Source of the DNA: Burkholderiales bacterium 70-64
GTDB taxonomy: Bacteria; Pseudomonadota; Gammaproteobacteria; Burkholderiales; Burkholderiaceae_E
DNA length: 64,000 bases
Direction: 5' to 3'
Assembly: GCA_001898645.1 (NCBI GenBank)
Contig: MKUQ01000038.1
Coordinates: 1 to 64,000 of the forward strand
The position numbers and the translations under genes were made by a program. Shown here in pieces: positions 34,619 through 42,151 of this stretch; the first letter of the stretch is position 1; every line of letters starts with the position of its first letter. The notes under the pieces are model-generated. The model had not been told where the DNA came from. It saw nothing but the letters and a program-made list of their open reading frames with translations, and did no database searches.

Positions 34619-35295
34619 AGGAAGGAACCGACCGCGAGCGCATCGCCCGCCTGGAGGAAAGGGTCGCTGCGCTGGAAGACCTGCTTTCCCGGGCGAGCAC
34701 GAGACTCGCCATCCTCGAGGACGTCGAGGAGATCAAGAAGCTGCAGCGCATCTACGGCTACTACGTGGACAAGGCGCTCTGGCAGAAGGTGATCGACCTG
34801 TTCAGCGACGATTGCACGATCGAGATCTCCGGCCGCGGCGTGTATCGGGGACGCCGGGGGGCGGAGATCGTCTTCCGCAGGCTGGTCGGGCAGCTGATCT
34901 GCCAGGATCGCGAGGAAGGGCTGTCGCACGGGCAGCTGCACAATCACTTCCAGCTCCAGGGCGTCGTCAACGTGGCGCCGGACGGCCGTACCGCCAGGGG
35001 CCGCTGGCGCGCCTTCATCCAGGTGGCGGTGCTCGGGAAGATGGCGCACTGGGCCGAAGGCCCCTACGAGATGGAATACACGAAGCAGGCCGGCAGGTGG
35101 CGGATCAGCAGGCTGGCCTGGTTCCCCACCTACTACACCCCCTTCGAGGCCGGCTGGGCGAAAACCGGGCTGCCCATGCCCGGGCCCTCGCAGGAGTTTC
35201 CTCCTGACTTGCCGCCGACTTGGGAATACGAGGCCTATCCCGGGACGTTCGTGCCGCCGTTTCACTTCCCTCACCCCGTCACGGGCGAGGAGTAG
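34615..35295 (+). CDS. NTF2/SnoaL-like protein with N-terminal coiled coil
   Basis: A 226-residue protein. The first 40 residues form a short coiled coil (RIARLEERVAALEDLLSRA). An NTF2-like domain follows: EEIKKLQRIYGYYVDKALWQKVIDLFSDDCTIEI, YRGRRGAEIVFRRL, LHNHFQLQGVVNVAPDGRTARGRW, and GRWRISRLAWFPTYYTPFEAGW. The C-terminus is Pro/Phe-rich. Proteins of this type with the signature YGYYxDK are common in catabolic clusters of terpenoid or aromatic degraders, with unknown function. It is translationally coupled to hyuB, in the place where acetone carboxylase operons carry a small gamma subunit; similarity to that subunit is not apparent. Confidence 0.75.
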   Translation: MKEGTDRERIARLEERVAALEDLLSRASTRLAILEDVEEIKKLQRIYGYYVDKALWQKVIDLFSDDCTIEISGRGVYRGRRGAEIVFRRLVGQLICQDREEGLSHGQLHNHFQLQGVVNVAPDGRTARGRWRAFIQVAVLGKMAHWAEGPYEMEYTKQAGRWRISRLAWFPTYYTPFEAGWAKTGLPMPGPSQEFPPDLPPTWEYEAYPGTFVPPFHFPHPVTGEE

Positions 35296-35354
35296 CGCAT
35301 CTTGGACAGGCGCTCTCCCCCGGGCCGCGGCGAATTCGGCGACGGACGGGCACG

Positions 35355-36902
35355 ATGGCAGTGACCGACTACCTGGAGCGCGGCGCCCTCATCGAGCCCG
35401 ACGGCCCGTGCCTCCTCATGGGAGAGCGCTGCTACACCTATCGAGAGGTGTCGAGCCTGGTATGCCGCGTGGCCAACGGGCTGCTCGCGGCCGGCTACGG
35501 CCTGGGCAGGCACGCGGCCGTACTGTGCGCCAACGATCCGCATGGCTATGCCTGCACGCTGGGAATCATGCGCGCGGGCATGACCTACGTGCCCCTCGAT
35601 TTCCGCAATTCGTCCGCCGACAACGAGCGCATCCTCGATTTCAGTGACAGCGAGGTCCTGTTCTACCAGAGCGGTTTCCACGAGCAGGTCGAGGCGCTGC
35701 GCCCGAGGCTGCCGAAGCTGCGCCTGCTGGTCTGCATCGACCGGCGCATGGGCGAGGCCCCGGGCCTGCAGGAGTGGGCGGCGGCATTTGCCGAGAGCGA
35801 GCCGCGGGTCCAGGTGCCGGCCGAAGCCATCGCATGGCTGCAGGCGGGATCGGGCACCACGGGCGATTTCAGGATGGCGATGATGTCGCACCGCGCCTAC
35901 CATGCCTTCGTCGCCTTTCAGCAGATCTGGCTGCCGGATCCCGCCCCCGTGATGCTGGTGGCGGCTCCCATTACCCATGCCGCAGGCGGCCTGAGCTACC
36001 AGGTGCTCGCGCGCGGCGGCCGCCTCGTGCTGCTGGAGAGGCCCGATCCGCAGGCCGTGCTGCGGGCCATCGAGGAGCATCGCATCACGCAGGTGTTCCT
36101 GCCGCCCACCGTCATCTACCGGCTGCTCGAGCAACCCAACGTGCGCGAGTTCGACTACGGCAGCCTCGAGTACCTGATCTACTCGGCGGCGCCCATGTCC
36201 GTCGAGAAGCTGAAGCTGGCGCTGGAGGTCTTCGGGCCGGTGATGGCGCAGGCCTACGGCCAGACGGAGGTACTGGGCATCGCCAACATGACGCCGGCGG
36301 AGCACCATGCCGGCGGCAAGGTGGCCCCGGATGCGCGCCTGTCCGCGTGCGGCCGGCCTGGCCTGCCTTTCTGCAAGGTCGCCATCATGGGAGAGGGGAA
36401 CGAGCCGCTGCCGCGTGGAGAGGCCGGCGAGATCTGCGTGCGCGGCGACCAGGTCATGAGCGGGTATTACAAGAATCCGATCGCGACGCGAGCCACGATC
36501 ATCGACGGCTGGGCGCATACCGGCGACATCGGATTCTTCGACGAGGAAGGCTACCTGCACATCGTCGATCGCAAGAAGGACATGGTCATCAGCGGGGGCT
36601 TCAACGTGTATCCCGCCGAGGTCGAGCAGGTGATCGCTTCGTTCGACGCGGTGCGGGAATGCGCGGTGATCGGAGTGCCGGATGCGGAGTGGGGCGAGGT
36701 GGTGAAAGCGGTGGTCGAGCTCTCCCCCGGCCGCACGCTCTCCGCGCAGGAGATCATCGCGCGCTGCAGGGAGCGCCTGGGAAGCGTGAAGGCGCCGAAG
36801 AGCGTGGACTTCGTCGTCGAGCTCCCGCGAAATGTCCGGGGGAAGGTATTGAAGCGCGTCCTGCGCGATGAATACTGGAAGGGCCGGCAGAGAAGGGTAT
36901 GA
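35355..36902 (+). CDS. AMP-dependent acyl-CoA synthetase
   Basis: A 515-residue ANL-family ligase. Motifs: the P-loop-like GSGTTGDFRMAMMSH (the consensus P-K of the A3 motif is replaced by F-R), YLIYSAAPMS, AQAYGQTEVLGIANMTP, GWAHTGDIGFFDEEGYLHIVDRKKDM, ISGGFNVYPAEVEQVI and the C-terminal catalytic-lysine region PRNVRGKVLKRVLRDEYW. It converts a carboxylic acid to its acyl-CoA through an acyl-AMP. The ATG at 35355 is chosen because the A1-like start (MAVTDYLERGALIEPDGP) is standard; the longer upstream frame has no family match. Following HyuA/HyuB, it probably activates the keto acid formed by them. Its end overlaps the next gene in ATGA form. Confidence 0.9.
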   Translation: MAVTDYLERGALIEPDGPCLLMGERCYTYREVSSLVCRVANGLLAAGYGLGRHAAVLCANDPHGYACTLGIMRAGMTYVPLDFRNSSADNERILDFSDSEVLFYQSGFHEQVEALRPRLPKLRLLVCIDRRMGEAPGLQEWAAAFAESEPRVQVPAEAIAWLQAGSGTTGDFRMAMMSHRAYHAFVAFQQIWLPDPAPVMLVAAPITHAAGGLSYQVLARGGRLVLLERPDPQAVLRAIEEHRITQVFLPPTVIYRLLEQPNVREFDYGSLEYLIYSAAPMSVEKLKLALEVFGPVMAQAYGQTEVLGIANMTPAEHHAGGKVAPDARLSACGRPGLPFCKVAIMGEGNEPLPRGEAGEICVRGDQVMSGYYKNPIATRATIIDGWAHTGDIGFFDEEGYLHIVDRKKDMVISGGFNVYPAEVEQVIASFDAVRECAVIGVPDAEWGEVVKAVVELSPGRTLSAQEIIARCRERLGSVKAPKSVDFVVELPRNVRGKVLKRVLRDEYWKGRQRRV

Positions 36903-37669
36903 AGACGGTCAGGTACGAAAAGAGCGGCCACCTCGTCGTCATCACGCTGAGCCGGCCGGAGAAGCTCAACGCCCTGAACGAGGAATTGATGGCCGGGCTG
37001 CGCGAGGCCTGGGTGCGCTATCGCGACGATGACGATGCCTGGCTGGCGATTCTCACGGCAGAGGGACGAGCGTTCTGCGCCGGTGCCGACAAGAGCTGGT
37101 TTGCCGCCGCCTCGGGAGGGCGGGACGCCCTGGGTGCGGTGCAGCGCCTCATCCGGGAGGATCCCTACTGGTCCGGCGCATTGGACAAGCCGACCATGGT
37201 TTCGGTCAACGGACTCGCCGTGGGTGCCGCCGTGGACCTGGTTCTCCGCGCCGACTTCCGGGTGGCGGCGCAGAGTGCCGTCTTCCGCCAGGCCGAGGTC
37301 GAACGGGGCAACTTCATGCTCTTCCACGACAACCTCCCTTCGGCGATCGCCGCCGAGATGATGGCCGGCTTCCCGATCACCGCCCAGCGCGCCTACGAGG
37401 TCGGCATGATCAACCGGCTCGTGCCGGATGCGGCGCTGAGGGAAGTGACCCAGGCGATGGCCGACGAGCTCCTCTCGCGCCCGCCGCTGGTCCTGCACGA
37501 GGCATTGAAGCTCCTCAGGGACCTCAAATACGCCGGAACGATGGTGCCGCGCAGCCTGGTCGATCGCTATGCGACCGAGGTGTCCAGGGGGTTCGTGCAG
37601 ACCGAGGACTGGAAAGAGGCGACGGCGGCGCTGCTGGAGAAGAGGGCGCCTGTCTTCAGGAGGCGATAG
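36899..37669 (+). CDS. Enoyl-CoA hydratase/isomerase-family protein
   Basis: A 256-residue crotonase-fold protein with the N-terminal VITLSRPEKLNALNEELM, the first oxyanion-hole loop AFCAGADKSWFAA and the second near KPTMVSVNGLAVGAAVDLVLRADFRVA. In canonical hydratases two Glu residues protonate the substrate; here the second-Glu region reads ERGNFMLFHDNLPSAIAAEMMAG, so the chemistry may be hydration, isomerisation or C-C hydrolysis. It is the last gene of the 25-kb operon, and its 3' end overlaps by 14 bp the convergent LysR gene. Confidence 0.87.
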   Translation: MKTVRYEKSGHLVVITLSRPEKLNALNEELMAGLREAWVRYRDDDDAWLAILTAEGRAFCAGADKSWFAAASGGRDALGAVQRLIREDPYWSGALDKPTMVSVNGLAVGAAVDLVLRADFRVAAQSAVFRQAEVERGNFMLFHDNLPSAIAAEMMAGFPITAQRAYEVGMINRLVPDAALREVTQAMADELLSRPPLVLHEALKLLRDLKYAGTMVPRSLVDRYATEVSRGFVQTEDWKEATAALLEKRAPVFRRR

Positions 37670-38612
37670 CCGGCCGGCTTCGAATCGGGCTCGCGGGCCG
37701 GTCTGTGCCGGCGTCCGCGCATTCCTTGAGGACGCCCAGCATCCAGTGCAGGGCCGGATCGGCGCTGCTGTACTTGTGCCACTGGATGATCTCGATCAGC
37801 GGCGGCATCTCGAGCGGAGGCGCCAGCAGGCGCAGGGGCAGGCGGTCGACGTAGTACTCCGCCAGGCGCCGGTGCATGGTTGCGATCCGGTGGGTGCCGA
37901 CCAGCAGCTGCGGCACGTTGTTGAAGGTGGTGGTCACCACCTCGACGCGGCGCTCGCGGCCGAAACGCGCCAGGAACCACTCCTCGATCGCGGGTGTGCG
38001 TTGCCACATGCCGAAGCTGGGCCGCACATGACCCAGCTCGAGGAACTGCTCCAGCGTCAGGCTCTCGCCGACCAGCGGGTTTTCCGACCAGGTGGCGCAG
38101 ACATATTCATCCCGGAACAGCTCTTCCCACGGATGTCCCTCGTGCCGGAAGTGTTCCGGGACGACGAGGAAATCGAACTCTCCCCGATCGAGTGCCGTCC
38201 TGGGATCGTCCATGAGCGGCATCATGTCGATGGTGACGTTGGGCGCCTCCCGACGCAGGCGCTGCAGCACGCCGCTCATGAGCACCGTCGACACATAGTC
38301 GGAAAGCATCAGGCGAAACTGCCGCTGCGACTGCGCCGGATCGAAAACCGGGCGCGCCTCGACCGTCGCGCGTACGTGGATCAGGCATTGCCGCACCGAT
38401 GCGGCGAGGCTCTCGCCCAGCGGGGTCGGGACCATGCTGCGCCCGATGGGCGTCAGCAGCTGATCCTCGAAGAACTCACGCAGCCGGCCCAGGGCTTCGC
38501 TGGTGGCCGACGGACTCTTGTTGAGGCGCCGCGCGGCGCGGGTGATGCTTTTCTCCGAAAGCAGGACATCCAGCGTGACCAGGAGATTCAGGTCGAGTCG
38601 ATGGAATTTCAC
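37656..38612 (-). CDS. LysR-family regulator 1 (NodD/LinR-like)
   Basis: A 318-residue LysR protein. The N-terminal helix-turn-helix reads HRLDLNLLVTLDVLLSEKS, then ITRAARRLNKSPSATSEAL. The effector domain contains FRLMLSDYVSTVLM and HRIATMHRRLAEYY, a pattern shared with NodD-like regulators of aromatic catabolism. The GTG at 38612 is the likely start because it puts KFHRLDLNLL at the N-terminus, as in relatives. It is convergent with the operon before it and divergent from the LLM-F420 operon across 112 bp, so control of that operon is the simplest reading. It is a clear paralogue of the LysR gene at 45863-46801. Confidence 0.9.
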   Translation of the reverse strand: MKFHRLDLNLLVTLDVLLSEKSITRAARRLNKSPSATSEALGRLREFFEDQLLTPIGRSMVPTPLGESLAASVRQCLIHVRATVEARPVFDPAQSQRQFRLMLSDYVSTVLMSGVLQRLRREAPNVTIDMMPLMDDPRTALDRGEFDFLVVPEHFRHEGHPWEELFRDEYVCATWSENPLVGESLTLEQFLELGHVRPSFGMWQRTPAIEEWFLARFGRERRVEVVTTTFNNVPQLLVGTHRIATMHRRLAEYYVDRLPLRLLAPPLEMPPLIEIIQWHKYSSADPALHWMLGVLKECADAGTDRPASPIRSRPAIAS

Positions 38613-38662
38613 GGCGCGGCGATCGTTCGGTTCGGCCGAAAGAATACTTCGTTCGAATCGAC

Positions 38663-38691
38663 TTATCAAAACATTCGTTCTTTCCTATTCT
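38663..38691 (+). promoter_or_regulatory. Candidate promoter of the LLM-F420 operon
   Basis: TTATCA (38663-38668) and TATTCT (38686-38691) are separated by 17 bp. Each matches four of six consensus bases, as expected for an activator-dependent promoter. Upstream in the same gap lie the perfect palindrome TTCGGCCGAA (38631-38640) and the repeats TTCGTTC at 38648-38654 and 38674-38680, one overlapping the spacer, which could be LysR contact sites. The start site would be about 33 bp before the GTG of the LLM gene. Confidence 0.4.
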
Positions 38692-38724
38692 GCCCGGCGA
38701 TCACCGATATCGAGGGCAGGCAGC

Positions 38725-39756
38725 GTGAAATTCGGAATCTCATTGACCTTCTCCAATCCGTCCACCCGGATCCCCGTCGACCAGCTCATCGAATCGCAGA
38801 TCGCCCAGTCCGTGCTGGCCGACGAGCTGGGGTTCGATCACATCTGGATGGCCGAGCACCACGGCTCGGAGAACTATTTCCCGGCGCAGCTGTGCATGCT
38901 CTCCGTGCTCGCCACCAGGACGCGGCGTGCGCGGCTGGGCAGCTTCATCATCGTCATGCCGCTCTACCACCCCATCCATGTCGCAGAGCAGGCGGTGATC
39001 GTCGATCGGCTCTCGGGGGGGCGCTTCGATCTCGGCCTGGGCATCGGCAACTTCCAGGACGAGTTCGACAACTTCGGCGTCTCGCGCAAGGAGCGGGCCT
39101 CGCGCATGGAAGAGAGCGTGCAGATCATCAGCGGGCTGTGGACGCAGAGGAACTTCTCCTTTTCCGGCAGGCACTACAACGTCAGGAACTTCACCATGAA
39201 CCCGCGCCCGGTGCAGCCGCAGGCGCCGATCTGGCTCGCCGGCAACGCGCCGGCCGCGATCGATCGCGCTGCCCGCCTGGGCTATCACCTGGCCGGTTCG
39301 GGCACCGGCTTCGATCTCTACGAGCAGAAGCTGCGCGAGTACGGCCGTGATCCGGCGGCCTACAACAAGGCCATGCTGGTTTATTGCGTGCTGGCCGAAA
39401 CCCGCGAGGAAGCATGGCGGCGCGCGGGCGAGCCGATGATCCGCTGGCTCGGCTACTACAAGGACGAATTCGACCGCCATCCCGATTTCGAATGGTTCAG
39501 GCAGCAGCCGGGCGGCTACTTCGGCGTCGACCCGCTGCCTGACCCGAGGGACGTGGAGAGCCTCAGGCGCCTGCATTTCCTCGGCTCGCCCTTTCTCATC
39601 GGCACGCCGGAGGATGTCATCGAGCCGTTCGAACGCATCCGCTCGACGGGGGTGACTCACCCCGTGCTCTGCCAGCACTTCGGCGGCATGGACCCGGCAC
39701 ACAGCGCGGAGACCATCCGCCTCTTCGCCCAGGGCGTCATTCCCCGCTTCCGCTGA
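38725..39756 (+). CDS. LLM-class (luciferase-like) flavin/F420 oxidoreductase
   Basis: A 343-residue TIM-barrel protein of the bacterial luciferase-like superfamily: VKFGISLTFS, LGFDHIWMAEHHGSENYF, RARLGSFIIVMPLYHPIHVAEQAVIVDRLSGGRFDLGLG, ARLGYHLAGSG and a C-terminal GTPEDVIEPFERI. The superfamily uses FMN or coenzyme F420, and the W-x-A-E-H-H motif also occurs in FMN-type members, so cofactor choice is not settled by sequence. Context favours F420: four F420 biosynthesis genes follow 7 bp later on the same transcript. The GTG at 38725 has only a weak GGCAGGCAG site. It probably hydrogenates or oxidises a pathway intermediate. Confidence 0.85.
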   Translation: MKFGISLTFSNPSTRIPVDQLIESQIAQSVLADELGFDHIWMAEHHGSENYFPAQLCMLSVLATRTRRARLGSFIIVMPLYHPIHVAEQAVIVDRLSGGRFDLGLGIGNFQDEFDNFGVSRKERASRMEESVQIISGLWTQRNFSFSGRHYNVRNFTMNPRPVQPQAPIWLAGNAPAAIDRAARLGYHLAGSGTGFDLYEQKLREYGRDPAAYNKAMLVYCVLAETREEAWRRAGEPMIRWLGYYKDEFDRHPDFEWFRQQPGGYFGVDPLPDPRDVESLRRLHFLGSPFLIGTPEDVIEPFERIRSTGVTHPVLCQHFGGMDPAHSAETIRLFAQGVIPRFR

Positions 39757-39763
39757 TCCCGAG

Positions 39764-40537
39764 ATGCACGCAGCCGGACGGCTCGAGCTGATCGCCGTTC
39801 CAGGCCTGCCGCAGGTCGGGCCGGGCGACGACCTTGCCGAATTGGTGGCGCAAGGCCTCGATGCGGCGGGGATGAAGTTGTGCGACGGCGATGTGGTGGT
39901 CTTCGCACAGAAGGTGGTGTCGAAGGCCGAGGGCCGCCGGGTCGATCTGGGCACGGTCATCCCTACGCCTCGTGCCGAGGAAGTGGCACGCCAGGTGGAG
40001 AAGGATGCGCGGCTGGTCGAGCTCGTCCTGCGGGAGTCGAAGCGCATCGTGCGCCAGCGCAAGGACGTGTTGATCGTCGAGCACCGGCTCGGCTTCGTCA
40101 TGGCCAATGCCGGGGTGGACCAGTCCAACGTCGCTGCCGACGGGTGCGGCGAATTCGCATTGCTCCTGCCCGAGGCGCCCGACCAGAGCGCCGAACGGCT
40201 GCGCCGGGATCTGTACGAGCGCTGCGGGGCGGCGGTGGCAGTGATCATCAACGACAGCTTCGGCCGGCCCTGGCGCCGCGGCACCGTGGGCGTGGCCATC
40301 GGCAGTGCCGGCTTGCCGGCACTGCGCGACCTGCGCGGGCAACCCGACATGTTCGGGCGCCGGCTGCGCGTCACCGAGGTCGGGCTGGCCGACGAGATCG
40401 CCTCGGCCGCGTCGCTCCTCATGGGGCAGGCGGACGAAGCCCGGCCCGTCGTCATCGTGCGGGGCCTGAATGCGAGCAGCCAGTCGTTGCCCGCGCATTC
40501 CCTGCTGCGTACGCCCGAGGAGGATCTCTTCCGATGA
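39764..40537 (+). CDS. cofE: Coenzyme F420-0:L-glutamate ligase
   Basis: A 257-residue stand-alone CofE, the archaeal-type length, without the C-terminal nitroreductase-like domain of mycobacterial FbiB. Motifs: ELIAVPGLPQVGPGDDLAELV, DGDVVVFAQKVVSKAEGR, VLIVEHRLGFVMANAGVDQSNV, AVAVIINDSFGRPWRRGTVGVAIG and GLADEIASAASLLMGQADE. It adds glutamates to F420-0 with GTP in the last step of the pathway. It begins 7 bp after the LLM gene and overlaps cofD by 4 bp. The single-domain form matches other proteobacterial F420 clusters known to me in outline. Confidence 0.93.
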   Translation: MHAAGRLELIAVPGLPQVGPGDDLAELVAQGLDAAGMKLCDGDVVVFAQKVVSKAEGRRVDLGTVIPTPRAEEVARQVEKDARLVELVLRESKRIVRQRKDVLIVEHRLGFVMANAGVDQSNVAADGCGEFALLLPEAPDQSAERLRRDLYERCGAAVAVIINDSFGRPWRRGTVGVAIGSAGLPALRDLRGQPDMFGRRLRVTEVGLADEIASAASLLMGQADEARPVVIVRGLNASSQSLPAHSLLRTPEEDLFR

Positions 40538-41478
40538 ACGGGCGGGTGCTCGCACTCTCGGGCGGCGTGGGCGGTGCGAAGCTGGCCCTGGGGCTGGCGC
40601 GCGTGCTGGATGCCGGGCAGCTCACCGTCGTTGCCAACACCGGCGATGATTTCGTGCATCTCGGGCTGTCGATATCGCCCGACGTCGACACCCTCGTCTA
40701 CACGCTGGCCGGCCTCGCCGACCCGGAGCGGGGCTGGGGGCATCGCGAAGAGACCTGGGGCTTCATGGAAGCGCTTGCCCGCCTGGGCGGCGAGACCTGG
40801 TTCCGGCTCGGCGACCGCGACCTCGCGATGCACGTGGAGCGCACGCACCGCCTGGCGGCGGGCGAGCCGCTGTCGGCCGTCACGGATCACGTCCGGCGGT
40901 GCCTCGGCATCGCGGCGGCGATCGTGCCCATGTCGGACGATCCGGTGCGCACGCGGCTCGATACCGAGTGCGGCCGGCTCGACTTCCAGGATTATTTCGT
41001 GCGCCGCCGCTGCGAACCGGTCGTGCGGGGAATCGTCTATCAGGGTGCCGAAACCGCACGCCCGGCCCAGGCGTGGATGCAGCTCCTCGCCGACGAGCCG
41101 CTGCGGGCGGTGGTGATCTGTCCGTCCAATCCCCTGCTCAGCATCGAGCCCATCCTGGCCCTGCCGGGCGTGAGGGCGGCGCTGGCAGCCTGTGCGGCGC
41201 CCGTGATCGCCGTCTCGCCCCTGATCGGCGGACAGGCGCTCAAGGGGCCGACTGCGAGGCTGATGCGGGAGCTGGGCGAGGAAGCCGGTGCGGGCGGCAT
41301 CGCGCATCGCTATGCCGGCATGATCGATGCGCTGCTCGTCGATGCCGGCGACATGCCGGCAGCGCGGCAAGCCGACATCGAGTGGATCGCTGCACCGATC
41401 CTGATGGACACGCTGCGAGACCGCGAACTCCTGGCCGGCGCCGTGCTCGCGGCCGCCGATCGCATCGCGGGGCGGTGA
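40534..41478 (+). CDS. cofD: 2-phospho-L-lactate transferase
   Basis: A 314-residue CofD/FbiA protein, which joins the activated 2-phospholactate (or phosphoenolpyruvate or 3-phosphoglycerate) moiety to FO to give F420-0 or its analogue. Motifs: the N-terminal [21 protein letters not shown], the loop [37 protein letters not shown], and [18 protein letters not shown] followed by [13 protein letters not shown]. These are the family's nucleotide and FO-binding elements. It is coupled to cofE and cofC by overlaps of 4 bp each. Confidence 0.95.
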   Translation: MNGRVLALSGGVGGAKLALGLARVLDAGQLTVVANTGDDFVHLGLSISPDVDTLVYTLAGLADPERGWGHREETWGFMEALARLGGETWFRLGDRDLAMHVERTHRLAAGEPLSAVTDHVRRCLGIAAAIVPMSDDPVRTRLDTECGRLDFQDYFVRRRCEPVVRGIVYQGAETARPAQAWMQLLADEPLRAVVICPSNPLLSIEPILALPGVRAALAACAAPVIAVSPLIGGQALKGPTARLMRELGEEAGAGGIAHRYAGMIDALLVDAGDMPAARQADIEWIAAPILMDTLRDRELLAGAVLAAADRIAGR

Positions 41479-42143
41479 GCGGGATGCAGGGCATCTGGGC
41501 GGTGGTGCCGGTCAAGCCGTTCGACCAGGCCAAGCAGCGCCTGAGCGGCCTGCTGCCTTCCGTCGAACGCCGCGAACTGGCGCAGGCCATGCTGGAGGAC
41601 GTGCTGGACAGCCTGGCGCGCATCGATCGACTCTCCGGCACGATGGTCGTGACCACCGACGCCGCAGCAGCCGGGCTCGCGTGCGTGCGCAGCTGCGAGG
41701 TGTTCGACCAGGAGCCCGGGGGCGGGCTGGCCGCCGCGGTGACGGCCGCTGCCCGGTGGCTGGCGCGCAACGGCTGCCGCACCATGCTGGCCCTGCCAGG
41801 CGACGTGCCGGGCGTTACACCTCGAGAGCTGGATCTCCTCCTCGCCCGGCATGCCGCCGGCGCGGGCATCACGCTGGTGCCGGCGCACGACCGGCGCGGC
41901 ACCAACGCCGTCGTCATGACGCCGCCGGATGCCGTCGCGCTCGCCTACGGCGAGAACAGCTTCGAGCGTCACCTGTGGAGCGCCCGCTGCACTGGAATCG
42001 AGCCGGCGGTGCTCGTGCTGCCGGGCATCGCGCAAGACCTGGATACACCGCCGGACGTGGCCGCCTTCATGCGGCGCCCTTCACCGACCCGCACCTGGCG
42101 CCGCCTGGCCCGCAGCGCCGCGTTCTCCGACAGCATCGCGTAG
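41475..42143 (+). CDS. cofC: 2-phospho-L-lactate (or 3-phosphoglycerate) guanylyltransferase
   Basis: About 220 residues of the CofC/nucleotidyltransferase fold: WAVVPVKPFDQAKQRLSGLL with the pyrophosphate-binding Lys and Arg, RRELAQAMLEDVLDSL, MVVTTDAAAAG, MLALPGDVPGVTPRELDLL and the late DRRGTNAVVMTPPDA. It makes the guanylylated three-carbon unit used by CofD. Proteobacterial CofC proteins can prefer 3-phosphoglycerate to phospholactate, which leads to the 3PG-F420 variant; this cannot be judged here. The start is the GTG at 41475, overlapping the cofD stop, or the ATG at 41484. Confidence 0.9.
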   Translation: MSGMQGIWAVVPVKPFDQAKQRLSGLLPSVERRELAQAMLEDVLDSLARIDRLSGTMVVTTDAAAAGLACVRSCEVFDQEPGGGLAAAVTAAARWLARNGCRTMLALPGDVPGVTPRELDLLLARHAAGAGITLVPAHDRRGTNAVVMTPPDAVALAYGENSFERHLWSARCTGIEPAVLVLPGIAQDLDTPPDVAAFMRRPSPTRTWRRLARSAAFSDSIA

Positions 42144-42151
42144 GGAGCATC

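Noticed and set aside
31918-35295. 1125-codon plus-strand frame overlapping hyuA, hyuB and the NTF2 gene
   Set aside because: Only its last 226 codons are a real protein (NTF2-like, from 34615). The rest is an off-frame reading of hyuA/hyuB.
38725-39756. Bacterial luciferase
   Set aside because: The LLM superfamily shares the luciferase fold, but no second luciferase subunit or lux genes are present and the context is F420 metabolism.
41681-42151. N-terminal extension of the fbiC frame upstream of 42152
   Set aside because: The region is coding in the cofC frame, a good ribosome binding site precedes the ATG at 42152, and the extension has no CofG similarity.
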